Shown piece after piece: positions 42,972 through 51,938 of a stretch of DNA of 64,000 bases. Position numbers and translations under genes: made by a program. The stretch is taken from assembly GCF_034424215.1 (NCBI RefSeq), contig NZ_CP139960.1, positions 1,984,001-2,048,000 of the forward strand, written 5' to 3'. The notes below the pieces were generated by a model. The model did no database searches, was not told where the DNA came from, and worked only from the letters and a program-made list of their open reading frames with translations. Position 1 is the stretch's first letter; each line of letters starts with the position of its first letter. Origin of the DNA: Niabella yanshanensis (GTDB lineage Bacteria; Bacteroidota; Bacteroidia; Chitinophagales; Chitinophagaceae).

Positions 42972-43670
42972 ATGAAACACATATTAATGGTTTTAACCTC
43001 TCATTCTGCCATGGAAAATACAGACAGTACCACGGGCCTGTGGCTCGGCGAATTTACAGACCCGTATTACGGGTTTATTGACGCCGGCTACCGGGTAACC
43101 ATTGCAAGCCCTTTGGGCGGAAAGCCTCCGATAGACCCCCTTAGTTTACTGACGGAAAATATAACCGCCTCCAACAGAAGGTTCAACGATGATAAAGCAG
43201 CTCAGTCAGCATTGGACGCCACACTTGTGCTTGATACGATCAATGCTACGGACTTCGATGCGGTATTTTATCCTGGTGGACATGGACCTCTTTGGGACCT
43301 GGCCGATGATGAGTATAATGGCCGCCTGATTCTGGAATTTATTAAATCACGAAAGCCCGTGGGTGCCGTATGTCATGGTCCTGCAGCTCTGATCAAAGCT
43401 GCTGAGCTTGCCCCCGGCCTCTTAAGCGGAACAAGAATAACCGCTTTTACCAATACCGAGGAAACACTTACCCTACGTGCGGATAATATTCCCTATCACC
43501 TGGAAACCCGTTTAAAAAAATTAGGAGCTGATTTCAAAAGTGCAGTGCTGCCTTTTACCAATCATGTGGAAACAGACGGGCTTTTTGTAACAGGACAAAA
43601 TCCTTTATCAGCAGGTCCCGCCGCCCGGGCGCTAATCGCATTATTAAAGAAAGGAACTATTAAAGATTAG
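42972..43670 (+). CDS. DJ-1/PfpI-family (Hsp31-like) protein
   Basis: 232 residues. Class I glutamine amidotransferase-like fold with the nucleophile elbow GAVCHGPAAL, an upstream FYPGGHGPLWDL, and the ENTDSTTGLWLGEFTDPYY segment of Hsp31/YajL-type glyoxalase or chaperone proteins. The cysteine-histidine pair is intact. Probably cytoplasmic detoxification of reactive carbonyls; the exact activity is inference. Confidence 0.88.
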   Translation: MKHILMVLTSHSAMENTDSTTGLWLGEFTDPYYGFIDAGYRVTIASPLGGKPPIDPLSLLTENITASNRRFNDDKAAQSALDATLVLDTINATDFDAVFYPGGHGPLWDLADDEYNGRLILEFIKSRKPVGAVCHGPAALIKAAELAPGLLSGTRITAFTNTEETLTLRADNIPYHLETRLKKLGADFKSAVLPFTNHVETDGLFVTGQNPLSAGPAARALIALLKKGTIKD

Positions 43671-43696
43671 CAGCCGCACGGCTCTGCTAAAAAGAG

Positions 43697-43704
43697 TACT
43701 TTTG
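43697..43704 (+). promoter_or_regulatory. -7 box of the YjbQ gene
   Basis: TACTTTTG, 22 bases before the ATG at 43727. Confidence 0.55.
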
Positions 43705-43726
43705 AATCAAACTCTTACTACAATTT

Positions 43727-44137
43727 ATGGCGCGGCAAATAGAATTTAATTTACCTGAATTTTCCTACGGTTTTCATATTATTACTGATCTGGTATTGGA
43801 TGAGTTAGGCGAACTGCCGCAAACAGGTATGCTACACGTCTTTATTAAACACACTTCGGCTGGCCTTACCATTAACGAGAACGCAGACCCTACCGTTTTA
43901 AAAGATTTTAAAACCTTTTTTGCGGATTGGATACCGGAGCGCTATTCAAAGTTTGTACACACCGACGAGGGGCCTGATGATATGCCGGCACATATTAAGG
44001 CTTCGGTGGTAGGACACGCAGTTACCATACCTATCACCCACCATCGTTTAAACCTAGGTACCTGGCAGGGCATTTACTTATGCGAATTCAGGTATCATGG
44101 AGGACGGAGAAAACTGGTAGCTACTATTTTAGATTGA
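43727..44137 (+). CDS. yjbQ: YjbQ/UPF0047 family protein
   Basis: 136 residues, the normal size. Family signatures: MLHVFIKHTSAGLTINENADP, DEGPDDMPAHIKASVVG and LGTWQGIYLCEFR...GGRRKLVATIL. Members show weak thiamine-phosphate synthase activity and a conserved His site; the physiological role is unsettled. Confidence 0.93.
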   Translation: MARQIEFNLPEFSYGFHIITDLVLDELGELPQTGMLHVFIKHTSAGLTINENADPTVLKDFKTFFADWIPERYSKFVHTDEGPDDMPAHIKASVVGHAVTIPITHHRLNLGTWQGIYLCEFRYHGGRRKLVATILD

Positions 44138-44181
44138 TTTAATTAGGTTTTACATTTCGCTTTAAGCAACCAGCCGTTAAT

Positions 44182-46167
44182 TTATTTTTGTTTTTGGAGG
44201 TGCATTACCTGACCACCTCCGGGCGCCAATTCCAGGGTGAGCACATCTTTGTGACTTACGGTTTTGATTTGCTTAATCAGATGATCAGGGTTTTCATCTA
44301 CATCATGCGCATCGGTATACCACTCAAGAGTATAGGTTCCTTCCGGTAAAAAATCTAAAGCCATATTCACGTTCCTTGCTTCCGTGTTATTTATTGTTCC
44401 TACATACCAGTCAGTATTTTTACGCCTGGCTACTGTTATGTATTTCTCCACTTTTGCATTTGGAACTACAGTTTCATCCCATGTTGTCGGAACTTTTTGT
44501 AAAAACTCAAAGCCGGGCTGTCCCTCATAGGCTTCGGGGTAATCGGCTACCATCTGCAAATAACTCTCTAACACTACATACATGGCTAACATATGGGCCC
44601 GGGTGCCAATCATTAATGGCCTGGTGTACTGCGTTTTAAATTTTTTTGATGGTGTTGCTCTAAATCCTCCCAAATGGTAGTCTGTTGCTCCTGCCAAAAG
44701 ACGAGTAAAAGCAACATCCAGATCATGATCAGGACTTAACCCTTCTTTCAACCACTTGTTATTCTCATAATTCAAAGCTCCTTCCCTCGTGAACTCATTG
44801 GGATAGGTGCGGTGTAACCCTGTGGATTTATACGCACCGTGAAATTGAATAAATAATTTATGTTCAGCAGCTTTCTTTAAAATTTCTTCCTGGATGTTAA
44901 CCATTTCCTGGTCGTCCCGCTCCAGAAAATCTACCATCATACCTTTAATACCCCATTTCTGAAATTGAGAGAACGCTTTATCCAAATTTGGGTAAATGGC
45001 TTTCCAGTGTACCCAAACATGAATATCAACGCCCTTTTTTTGGGCATAATTGCATATTTCCTCGATATTTAAACTAGGTACAGTTTTAGTGACGTCGGTG
45101 CGGGGGCCTACCGCACCATAGTTGGGCGCATCACTCTGATACCACGCAAAGCCACCGTAACCAATCACCGAGTGGTACGCCAGTCCGTTTCTCGCGCAAA
45201 AATCAATGTAATATTTGTTGGTTTCAAAATTAGCTCCCGGAGCAAAAGTTGTATCGGGGACAATATCACCATTCCACCAGTGAAATGAAGTTTTACCGGG
45301 CTTTAACCAGGACCAGTCTTTCGTTTGAGCCGGATCATTGAGATTGGTTAATATATTGGATTCAATCAATGCTCCAATACGATCACTCATCATCATCACT
45401 CTCCATGGTGTGCGATGAGGAAGACTGGCTTTTACTTTGATCTCCGTTTGGCCCTGCAGGGGAGATAATTGACTTGTTAGTATACCATTCTTTTTTACAA
45501 GATACATTCCGGCATAATTTCTCAGATTCGCTTCGGTAATGGCCATATAAACTCTTCCGGGAAACTCTAATAAAGCCGGGAGATCCATCAAGTCGCCGGC
45601 TTTAAGTTCACTCAATTTGTTTTTTTGATAAAACCCCTCGTGTGTATTATTGTAATTATCCCAATGGAGCGCACGCACTGTGGGATCGCCGTTGACATTA
45701 AAAGTACTGGATTCATTGGTTAATGTATAAGATGACCAATTCTGCTGTTCGGGAAACTCGTAACGAAAAGCAAGCCCGTCATTAAATGCCCGAACCACGA
45801 AGTTGATTCGCCTTTTCTTTCCTCCCTTTTCTACCAACGGAATAGAGACTTCCCTATACTGATTTCTTGCCGTTTTTGCCTTTCCAACAATTAAATCGTA
45901 ATATTCATCCACTTCTATAAATGTAGGTTTAAGTAATTGAAGCGAGGTTCCAAAACCATCTGCTCCGCTGAAATCGAGACTTAGCTCCGAATCGTCAATT
46001 ATGGTTTTCCCCTTATACATTATTTTATAGACCGGTGCTTTTTTTGTAAGCCTGAATGAAAATTTGATCTTTCCATCCAAAGAAGTTAACTGCAGAGGGC
46101 TTTGCGCCGAAACAGGTAAATTGACAATCCACAAAAAAAGTAAAGGCAGCTGTCGAAAGATATTCAT
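44182..46167 (-). CDS. Glycoside hydrolase family 97
   Basis: 661 residues with a signal peptide (LLFLWIVNLPVSAQ). N-terminal beta-sandwich (LQLTSLDGKIKFSFRL, FRYEFPEQ), TIM barrel (GIKGMMVDFLERDDQEMVNI, FIQFHGAYKSTGLHRTYPNE, TREGALNYENNKW) and a C-terminal beta domain. The family hydrolyses alpha-glucosides or alpha-galactosides in the periplasm, by inverting or retaining mechanisms depending on the subfamily. Which applies here was not settled. No SusC/SusD pair is beside it. Confidence 0.93.
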   Translation of the reverse strand: MNIFRQLPLLFLWIVNLPVSAQSPLQLTSLDGKIKFSFRLTKKAPVYKIMYKGKTIIDDSELSLDFSGADGFGTSLQLLKPTFIEVDEYYDLIVGKAKTARNQYREVSIPLVEKGGKKRRINFVVRAFNDGLAFRYEFPEQQNWSSYTLTNESSTFNVNGDPTVRALHWDNYNNTHEGFYQKNKLSELKAGDLMDLPALLEFPGRVYMAITEANLRNYAGMYLVKKNGILTSQLSPLQGQTEIKVKASLPHRTPWRVMMMSDRIGALIESNILTNLNDPAQTKDWSWLKPGKTSFHWWNGDIVPDTTFAPGANFETNKYYIDFCARNGLAYHSVIGYGGFAWYQSDAPNYGAVGPRTDVTKTVPSLNIEEICNYAQKKGVDIHVWVHWKAIYPNLDKAFSQFQKWGIKGMMVDFLERDDQEMVNIQEEILKKAAEHKLFIQFHGAYKSTGLHRTYPNEFTREGALNYENNKWLKEGLSPDHDLDVAFTRLLAGATDYHLGGFRATPSKKFKTQYTRPLMIGTRAHMLAMYVVLESYLQMVADYPEAYEGQPGFEFLQKVPTTWDETVVPNAKVEKYITVARRKNTDWYVGTINNTEARNVNMALDFLPEGTYTLEWYTDAHDVDENPDHLIKQIKTVSHKDVLTLELAPGGGQVMHLQKQK

Positions 46168-46318
46168 AGTATTAAAATAGTTTAACCTTGGTTGTTTATT
46201 TGCAGTCCCAATAATGATTGCATCAATGTCCTAGATTAATTACCAGTTCTTTTCCAGCGATCATTGAATCGATGTTATCGAGATCAGTCTCTAACATATT
46301 AGCCAGAGGCCAAGATTT

Positions 46319-46360
46319 TTTAGTCTATTAAAATTGCTTAATCGTTTAAGTAGACTTAAA
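46319..46360. promoter_or_regulatory. Two operator-like sites upstream of the GH97 gene
   Basis: TTTAGTCTATTAAAA (46319-46333), sharing TTAGTCTATTA with the palindrome at 34023-34047, and TTTAAGT-AG-ACTTAAA (46345-46360), a 7-base-arm palindrome of related sequence. They lie about 150 bases before the GH97 start on the minus strand. Confidence 0.45.
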
Positions 46361-46505
46361 GCTACATGTTATTTTTTATTTTCCAACTTAAAATATCGGT
46401 GAATTTTGCAGATAAGGCGCCCTCCTTGTTCTGTTTTTAAATTTGGAAGTAAGAGCTGACGATTTCCCTTTCTTAAAGGCGGGATGCTCTAGCTAACTTT
46501 GGCAA

Positions 46506-46740
46506 TTAGTAACCTGATGCGGCTTGCACTTTTCCCGCCATCAATCTCTTTCCCTCTTTTTGTGCATCTTCCTTGTGGGAGTAACATCCTGAAAAAACAT
46601 ATTGCCAATCTTTGGCACGTGACCCAAATCCCGAATGACTATTTAAATGACGGTGTACACGCTCCTCCAGGCTATCAGACGTAAAACCAATAAAATTTAT
46701 TGAATATTCCTGAATACAGAATGTAGACGGTGTATATCAC
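46506..46740 (-). pseudogene. GIY-YIG endonuclease remnant
   Basis: Minus strand from a GTG at 46738-46740: VIYTVYILYSGIFNKFY in one frame. In the next frame it continues IGFTSDSLEERVHRHLNSH and then SRAKDWQYVFSGCYSHKEDAQKEGKRL to a TAA at 46506-46508. The shift falls at the FY/IGF join of the GIY-YIG core, so one base change breaks the gene. The C-terminus also looks cut. The 622-base gap 46168-46789 otherwise holds the operator-like sites and the tRNA terminator. Confidence 0.75.
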
Positions 46741-46751
46741 AGCAAGCAAAT

Positions 46752-46779
46752 AAAAAGCACCTACATTGTTGTAAGTGCC
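46752..46779 (-). terminator. Terminator of the tRNA-Arg gene
   Basis: 9-base stem, plus-strand GCACCTACA (46757-46765) / TGTAAGTGC (46770-46778) with one G-U pair. On the minus strand it is followed by TTTTT. Confidence 0.85.
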
Positions 46780-46789
46780 TGAACTTATG

Positions 46790-46863
46790 TGATCCGGATT
46801 GGATTCGAACCAATGACCTACTGCTTAGAAGGCAGTTGCTCTATCCAGCTGAGCTACCGGACC
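46790..46863 (-). tRNA. tRNA-Arg (anticodon UCU)
   Basis: 74 bases, full cloverleaf on the minus strand. The acceptor stem GGTCCGG pairs with CCGGATC, the D arm has AGCTCAGCTGGATAGAGC, the anticodon loop CTTCTAA holds UCU, and the T arm has GGTTCGAATCC. CCA is not encoded. Reads AGA (and AGG). Confidence 0.97.
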
Positions 46864-46887
46864 ATCCTGAAAAAAAATTCCAGGGCG

Positions 46888-46895
46888 CAAATATA
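46888..46895 (-). promoter_or_regulatory. -7 box of the tRNA-Arg gene
   Basis: TATATTTG on the minus strand, 24 bases before the mature 5' end, between the pyrF stop and the tRNA. Confidence 0.55.
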
Positions 46896-46911
46896 AAGAT
46901 TTTAGTTGAAG

Positions 46912-47715
46912 CTATCCTAAATATTTCGCCATTTCTTGCTGATAGCCCAACGCCTTGGTACGCGCAGCTTCTGCAAAATCGGCTCCGCCCGAGGCAAAAA
47001 TAATATCGCGGCTTACATTTACCAACAGTCCGCAGTCGTTATTCATGGCTTTCTCCGATATATCTTTTAAGCTGCCACCCTGAGCGCCTACTCCCGGAAC
47101 CAGCAAAAAGTGTCCCGGAATAATCTGGCGGATAGCAGTAAAAGAATCCGCCTGGGTGGCGCCTACCACAAACATAATATTTTCATCAGAGCCCCATTGG
47201 GACACTGTTTTTAGCACTTTTTCATATAATAATCCCTCGCCGCAAGGCTGCAATTCAAAGTCGGCAGCTCCTTTATTGGAAGTTAAACCCAGCACAATAG
47301 CCCATTTACCATCGTATTTCAAAAAGGGCTGTACGCTATCGCTACCCATGTAAGGAGCAACGGTAACCGAATCAAAAGGCAGGGCCGAGAAAAAAGCTTT
47401 GGCATACTGATCAGAAGTATTGCCGATATCGCCTCTTTTCGCATCAGCTATTTTAAAGTGCTCATTGCCGATATACTCAACAGTTTGCTGCATGGTTTGC
47501 CAACCGGCAACGCCCTGTGCTTCATAAAAGGCCGTATTGATCTTATAAGATACGCACAGATCGCGGGTGGCATCAATAATCGCCTTGTTAAACTCCAGCA
47601 CCCCATCGGGCTTATCCTTCAGGTGTTCCGGTATTTTAGTGATATCGGTATCTAACCCTACACAGAGATAAGATTTCCTGCTTTTAATTAATTGTACCAG
47701 CTCTGCTCTTGTCAT
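46912..47715 (-). CDS. pyrF: Orotidine 5'-phosphate decarboxylase
   Basis: Last step of UMP synthesis. 267 residues, the longer type-2 PyrF seen in Bacteroidota. LCVGLDTDITKIPEHL at the N-terminus, the catalytic Lys/Asp cluster in DAKRGDIGNTSDQYAKAFF, and the phosphate-site segment LLVPGVGAQGGSLKD with NVSRDIIFASGG. Cytoplasmic. sdaA lies upstream on the same strand. Confidence 0.96.
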   Translation of the reverse strand: MTRAELVQLIKSRKSYLCVGLDTDITKIPEHLKDKPDGVLEFNKAIIDATRDLCVSYKINTAFYEAQGVAGWQTMQQTVEYIGNEHFKIADAKRGDIGNTSDQYAKAFFSALPFDSVTVAPYMGSDSVQPFLKYDGKWAIVLGLTSNKGAADFELQPCGEGLLYEKVLKTVSQWGSDENIMFVVGATQADSFTAIRQIIPGHFLLVPGVGAQGGSLKDISEKAMNNDCGLLVNVSRDIIFASGGADFAEAARTKALGYQQEMAKYLG

Positions 47716-47774
47716 CTTTATTTAATTACTTTTAAAATTCTATCCAACCTTCCTTGCCAACTCACTCACTACCC

Positions 47775-47818
47775 TGTCAACTTATCAACCAGTCAACTTC
47801 TCAACCAATCAACCAACC
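47775..47818. repeat. Degenerate short tandem repeat between sdaA and pyrF
   Basis: Plus-strand units of the kind GTCAACTTATCAACCA, GTCAACTTCTCAACCA and ATCAACCAACC follow one another (minus strand: TGGTTGA-type units). This is a decayed minisatellite filling half of the 103-base gap. No coding potential. Confidence 0.5.
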
Positions 47819-49261
47819 TCAACATTCCGGCAAACTTAAGGGAACATTTACAGCTAAACCACCATCGGCTGTTTCTTTATACTTAAAATTCATATCCTGT
47901 GCCGTATCCCACATCGTTTTGATCACTTCATCCAGTGAAACCCGGGCGAAATCCGGTGTGCTTTGTAAAGCCAGCTGGCTGGCCGTGATGGCCTTTATGG
48001 CTCCCATTGTATTGCGTTCAATACAGGGTACCTGCACCAGGCCGCCGATGGGATCACAGGTCATGCCCAGGTGATGCTCCATGGCGATTTCTGCGGCCAT
48101 CAACGCCTGTTTTTGTGTACCGCCCAATGCTTCGGTTAATGCAGCAGCAGCCATAGAAGAGGACACCCCAATTTCTGCCTGGCAACCACCCATGGCAGCT
48201 GAGATCGTCGACTCCTTTTTGAAAATACTGCCAATTTCGGATGCCGTCATCAGGAAATCAATGATCTTCTGCTCGCTGTTCTGTTCCGCATTGCTATCGT
48301 TACAAAAAACCGTATAGTAATGCAGTACTGCCGGTATTACACCGGCCGATCCGTTAGTGGGAGCGGTTACCACTCGACCAAAAGAAGCATTTTCTTCATT
48401 TACGGCCAGGGCAAAACAGCTTACCCAATCGAGTATATACTTAAAACTGTTGCCGCCGTTTTGTATTGCAGCGATCCATTCTTCATAATTGCTATATGCA
48501 ACATCACCAATCAGCTTTCGATTCAAGCTGGCTGCTCTGCGGTGCACGTTGAGACCTCCCGGTAAAATACCGGTAGTGTGACAGCCCCTGTATACACACT
48601 CCTTCATCACCTGCCATATTTTTAAGATTCCGGCTCTTACCTCCTCTTCCTTTCGCCAGGCCTGTTCGTTTTCATAAACGATCTCATGAATAGAAAGCCC
48701 GGTTTTAATGCACCATTTTAACAGGTCGTCGGCATCATTGATAGGAAAAGGTAAACTTACCGAAGCATCGGCCACCACTTCTTCCCCTTCTTTTTTCACA
48801 AAGCCTCCGCCTATAGAATAGTAGGTTTCAGCAATATGCTCCCCGTTGTTTAAAGCTGCCAGAAAGGTGACTCCATTTGAGTGATAGGGCAGGGTTTCCG
48901 TAAAAAGAAATTGTATATCAGTAGCGGGGTTAAAAGTTATTTGCTTTTTACCAACCAATACAATTTGCTGCTCCTGCGCAATGCGGTTAATAGCCGGTGT
49001 GATCTGTTCTACATCAAAGGTAACCGGGTCGTAGCCGCAAAGGCCCATCTGCACCGCGATACCGGTACCATGCCCTACACCCGTTTTAGCCAGTGAACCA
49101 TACAGCACCACTTTAACCTGCCCGACCTGCTCAAGCTTCCCTTTGCTTTCTAACTCATTTACGAAGCGCTCTGCAGCCCGCCAGGGACCTAAGGTATGGG
49201 AACTGGAAGGCCCCACCCCAATTTTCAACATATCAAACACTGAAATAGGCTCGTATAGCAT
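47819..49261 (-). CDS. sdaA: L-serine ammonia-lyase (single-chain, iron-sulfur type)
   Basis: 480 residues; deaminates serine to pyruvate using a 4Fe-4S cluster. [20 protein letters not shown] at the N-terminal beta domain. The alpha domain has [18 protein letters not shown] (written here in part; '[12 protein letters not shown]' is the motif), [17 protein letters not shown] and [18 protein letters not shown]. Conserved Cys residues in these motifs can ligate the cluster. Cytoplasmic. Confidence 0.96.
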   Translation of the reverse strand: MLYEPISVFDMLKIGVGPSSSHTLGPWRAAERFVNELESKGKLEQVGQVKVVLYGSLAKTGVGHGTGIAVQMGLCGYDPVTFDVEQITPAINRIAQEQQIVLVGKKQITFNPATDIQFLFTETLPYHSNGVTFLAALNNGEHIAETYYSIGGGFVKKEGEEVVADASVSLPFPINDADDLLKWCIKTGLSIHEIVYENEQAWRKEEEVRAGILKIWQVMKECVYRGCHTTGILPGGLNVHRRAASLNRKLIGDVAYSNYEEWIAAIQNGGNSFKYILDWVSCFALAVNEENASFGRVVTAPTNGSAGVIPAVLHYYTVFCNDSNAEQNSEQKIIDFLMTASEIGSIFKKESTISAAMGGCQAEIGVSSSMAAAALTEALGGTQKQALMAAEIAMEHHLGMTCDPIGGLVQVPCIERNTMGAIKAITASQLALQSTPDFARVSLDEVIKTMWDTAQDMNFKYKETADGGLAVNVPLSLPEC

Positions 49262-49278
49262 TACAACATTTTAGAAGG

Positions 49279-49286
49279 CAAAAATA
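49279..49286 (-). promoter_or_regulatory. -7 box of sdaA
   Basis: TATTTTTG on the minus strand, 17 bases before the ATG at 49259-49261. Confidence 0.5.
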
Positions 49287-49396
49287 AGCGGAATGCAGCG
49301 CCTGCTATAACATTTTTATGAAATCGACAGTGAATACGGTACATCGGTATTGCCACGCTCGCTTGTACGGCAGTACATGTATCAACCTATATATAA

Positions 49397-49424
49397 CAAA
49401 AAAAGCCCGAAACGAATCGGGCTT
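49397..49424 (-). terminator. Terminator after the FKBP gene pair
   Basis: Plus-strand AAGCCCGA / TCGGGCTT, 8-base stem with a 6-base loop. On the minus strand a run of seven T follows. It lies just past the stop of the second FKBP gene. Confidence 0.85.
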
Positions 49425-49448
49425 CAAATAAACTATAGAAGTTAAGCA

Positions 49449-49955
49449 CTATTTCACACTTACCAGTTCTACATAAAAATAGAGTGGTTGATTGGGAGCA
49501 ATGATTTGTTCACCTGTATAAGGATTTCTAGACCCGGCACATCCATATGCAAGCGATGAAGGTATAATTAATTTCATTTTTCCGCCTGCCTTTATCTTTG
49601 GTATGCCAAGTGTCCAACCTGGTATTACTCCGTTTAAGGGAAACTCTACACCTCCCGGATACGCTTTGTAAGACGAATCAAAACCTTTGCCATCCATAAA
49701 ACGACCAACATACTTAGCAACAACCGTACTGGAGCTGGTTGGAGTGGCGCCGGTACCTGGTTCAATTACCTGATATAAAAATCCGGTGGCGTCCTGCGTA
49801 GTACTGATAGAACTATCAGTTGCAAATTTTGTCATAACCGACATTTCTTCCTGTACTGACTTGTTGGTACAAGGCTTATAGTCGTCTTCATTGTTCTTTA
49901 AACACCCTATCCCGATCAGGGCTATTAAGCCTGTGGCCAATAATATTTTCTTCAT
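49449..49955 (-). CDS. FKBP-type peptidyl-prolyl isomerase lipoprotein
   Basis: 168 residues. SPII lipobox LIGIGC followed by LKNNEDD. FKBP core with YVGRFMDGKGFDSSY, GVIPGWTLGIPKIKAGGKM (active-site Trp present) and IPSSLAYGCAG...PLYFYVELV. A periplasmic folding helper of the GldI kind. Second gene of a pair with a related lipoprotein 7 bases upstream. Confidence 0.9.
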   Translation of the reverse strand: MKKILLATGLIALIGIGCLKNNEDDYKPCTNKSVQEEMSVMTKFATDSSISTTQDATGFLYQVIEPGTGATPTSSSTVVAKYVGRFMDGKGFDSSYKAYPGGVEFPLNGVIPGWTLGIPKIKAGGKMKLIIPSSLAYGCAGSRNPYTGEQIIAPNQPLYFYVELVSVK

Positions 49956-49962
49956 ATCAATC

Positions 49963-50487
49963 TTATCTTCTTACGTCAGTTAAATTATAGGTATAGATTA
50001 GTTGAGAATTCGGTGGAATCCGATTTACACCTGTCATTTCCTGGCAGCCAAATAGTTGTGACGAAGGCACTATGACAGTTATCGACCCACCTTCCTTAAT
50101 TTTAGGCAAAGCATAAGAAGCTACAATCAGGCGGGCATAATATGACAAATTATTTGTAGCCGGAGGTTTAATTGTCAGGGAATCTATAATAGTACCTGTG
50201 CCTGTACTGTTAAGCAAACGTCCTACATAATTAAACGCCACAAGAGAATCATTGGTAACAGCACCTTCACCTGCCCCTGGATTATTAATCTTGTAGTAGA
50301 GCGAATTCTGGGTATCAAAGGTATAAGTGTCCAACTCTGAACCAATTATAGAATCAATTGCCTGTTGGTCCCTTTGCAAAGTATAAGAAGTGCAACGAAC
50401 AATATCGTCGTCATTATTCTTCAAGCAAGCCGTTAAACTCAAAGCGGTTGCCACAGCTGCAACCGGGAGCCAAAATCTTTTTTTCAT
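49963..50487 (-). CDS. Divergent FKBP-like lipoprotein
   Basis: 174 residues. Lipobox SLTAC followed by LKNNDDD, echoing its downstream neighbour and pointing to a tandem duplication. The FKBP fold is recognisable (FNYVGRLLNSTG, ALPKIKEGGSITVIVPSSQLFGC, IPPNSQLIYTYNL), but the segment with the active-site Trp reads LIVASYALPKI and the usual GFDSS segment is replaced. Isomerase activity is doubtful; it may bind proteins only. Confidence 0.75.
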   Translation of the reverse strand: MKKRFWLPVAAVATALSLTACLKNNDDDIVRCTSYTLQRDQQAIDSIIGSELDTYTFDTQNSLYYKINNPGAGEGAVTNDSLVAFNYVGRLLNSTGTGTIIDSLTIKPPATNNLSYYARLIVASYALPKIKEGGSITVIVPSSQLFGCQEMTGVNRIPPNSQLIYTYNLTDVRR

Positions 50488-50520
50488 TTTCTTTCGAGAT
50501 TTAAATTTAAAGTGAGCGGA

Positions 50521-50835
50521 TTAGAGCGTCTTATTCCTGCTGATCAACTCTTTATAGCGGGTTTCGTTAATATCCCACTTATGGTAAGACGTGAACACGC
50601 CTGCAAACGCAACAATAATTATTCCGGCAATTAATAAAATTATAAATAAAGAGGGGTCGGCATTGGCCACCATAGCGGCCCTTTTATACCAGCCACTCAT
50701 AAAATTAGCCAGGATGGCAATCATCAAAACCAGGCCGGCAGGCAATCCCAGCAATATTTGCCTGAAAATCCGTTTTTTCTTTTGCCGGTTGGCGGCCCAA
50801 TATTTTATAAAAGCATCTTCCTCCTGGGTATACAT
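50521..50835 (-). CDS. Small two-helix membrane protein, unknown function
   Basis: 104 residues: charged N-terminus (EEDAFIKYWAANRQKKKR), TM1 about 27-47, TM2 about 62-82 and a polar tail. Family not recognised. It lies upstream of the FKBP pair on the same strand. Confidence 0.7.
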   Translation of the reverse strand: MYTQEEDAFIKYWAANRQKKKRIFRQILLGLPAGLVLMIAILANFMSGWYKRAAMVANADPSLFIILLIAGIIIVAFAGVFTSYHKWDINETRYKELISRNKTL

Positions 50836-51010
50836 CTGTCAAAATTACGCGGTTTATCTCATTTTGGGTAATACAATAAAATCGGCTATATTGCGAACTC
50901 ATCATAATCAATTGTTTGTGAAATGAGCTGCAGGACTTTCGCTAATGTCTTAACCAGTTCTATATGGCGAAAAGGATTCGGCCATTAAAAACCGTTCAAC
51001 TGCAATCATT

Positions 51011-51904
51011 GTGGTGGACACAAAAACAATACTAATGAAGTTAGCGCCCGTACTGGCTCAATACCTGGCCACCCACAAAGTTTTAAGCCTTCCCGGCTTA
51101 GGCACTTTTCATGCGGACAATACCTACAACCCTGAAGTAGATTACAGCAAAAAGGGGGCATCCCTCCTTGATATCAGTTTTGAGCAAACCAAGGTACCGG
51201 GCCTGGACGAGGAACTGGTCAATTTTGTGTCGAAGGAAACCGGTAAAATGAAAATACTGGCCGAGTCCGATATACGCTCACAAACAGAGGGAGTGATTGA
51301 TTTTTTAAATACCGGGAAACCCTATTTCCTGGCGGGCATTGGCACGCTGACCAAAAAAATGGACGGCAGCTTTGAATTTCATAAGGAGAAATTCATTCAT
51401 ACCGAAAAAGAAAAAAAGAAGCCGGTTCCTATTACCGAAAAAAACTCGGTTCCACAATCTTATATCGACGAGAGCCGGAAGCCGCGTAAAACCAAACCAG
51501 CCGCTATTATAGGGGCCATCTGCCTGGTGGCAGTAGCCGCCGTGATCTGGTTCTATACCCAAAATAAAGAAAGGAACGACGGCAATATTGAAGAAGTAAC
51601 TACCGCCAGCAATAGCGCTGCTACACCTCCGGCGGGCGACAGCGTTGCGCCTGCCACGCCCAAACCGGCAACCACAGCCACACTATCTGACAGTTACAGG
51701 TATGTACTGGAAATAGCCAAACAACCGCGAGCCTCTAAAAGATTCAACCAGCTTAAAACGATCAATTGGCCTATTGAAATGGAAACGGCAGATTCGCTTA
51801 GCTATAAACTCTTTATCAAATTACCGGTAGCCCATGCTGACACCACCCGTATTAAAGATTCTTTAAGTGCGCTTTCGGGAAGAAAGGTTTGGATTGAAAG
51901 ATAG
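51011..51904 (+). CDS. HU-CCDC81 / SPOR-type cell-envelope protein
   Basis: Up to 297 residues. Two N-terminal HU-like CCDC81 domains (about 9-75, with HKVLSLPGLGTFHADNT; about 85-130, with FLNTGKPYFLAGIGTLTKK), a charged linker, one membrane helix (AAIIGAICLVAVAAVIWFY) and a C-terminal SPOR-like domain (RFNQLKTINWPIEMET). SPOR domains bind septal peptidoglycan, so a role in division or envelope is likely. Start uncertain: GTG at 51011 or 51014, or ATG at 51035, which fits the usual HU-CCDC81 N-terminus better. Confidence 0.85.
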   Translation: MVDTKTILMKLAPVLAQYLATHKVLSLPGLGTFHADNTYNPEVDYSKKGASLLDISFEQTKVPGLDEELVNFVSKETGKMKILAESDIRSQTEGVIDFLNTGKPYFLAGIGTLTKKMDGSFEFHKEKFIHTEKEKKKPVPITEKNSVPQSYIDESRKPRKTKPAAIIGAICLVAVAAVIWFYTQNKERNDGNIEEVTTASNSAATPPAGDSVAPATPKPATTATLSDSYRYVLEIAKQPRASKRFNQLKTINWPIEMETADSLSYKLFIKLPVAHADTTRIKDSLSALSGRKVWIER

Positions 51905-51938
51905 CAGTAAGGTTGGATTGTAATAACCTTTGTTGATG

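Noticed and set aside
46499-46684. 61-residue plus-strand ORF
   Set aside because: It is the shadow of the GIY-YIG remnant on the opposite strand.
47775-47818. CRISPR-like repeats
   Set aside because: Units are too short and degenerate, with no regular spacers or cas genes.
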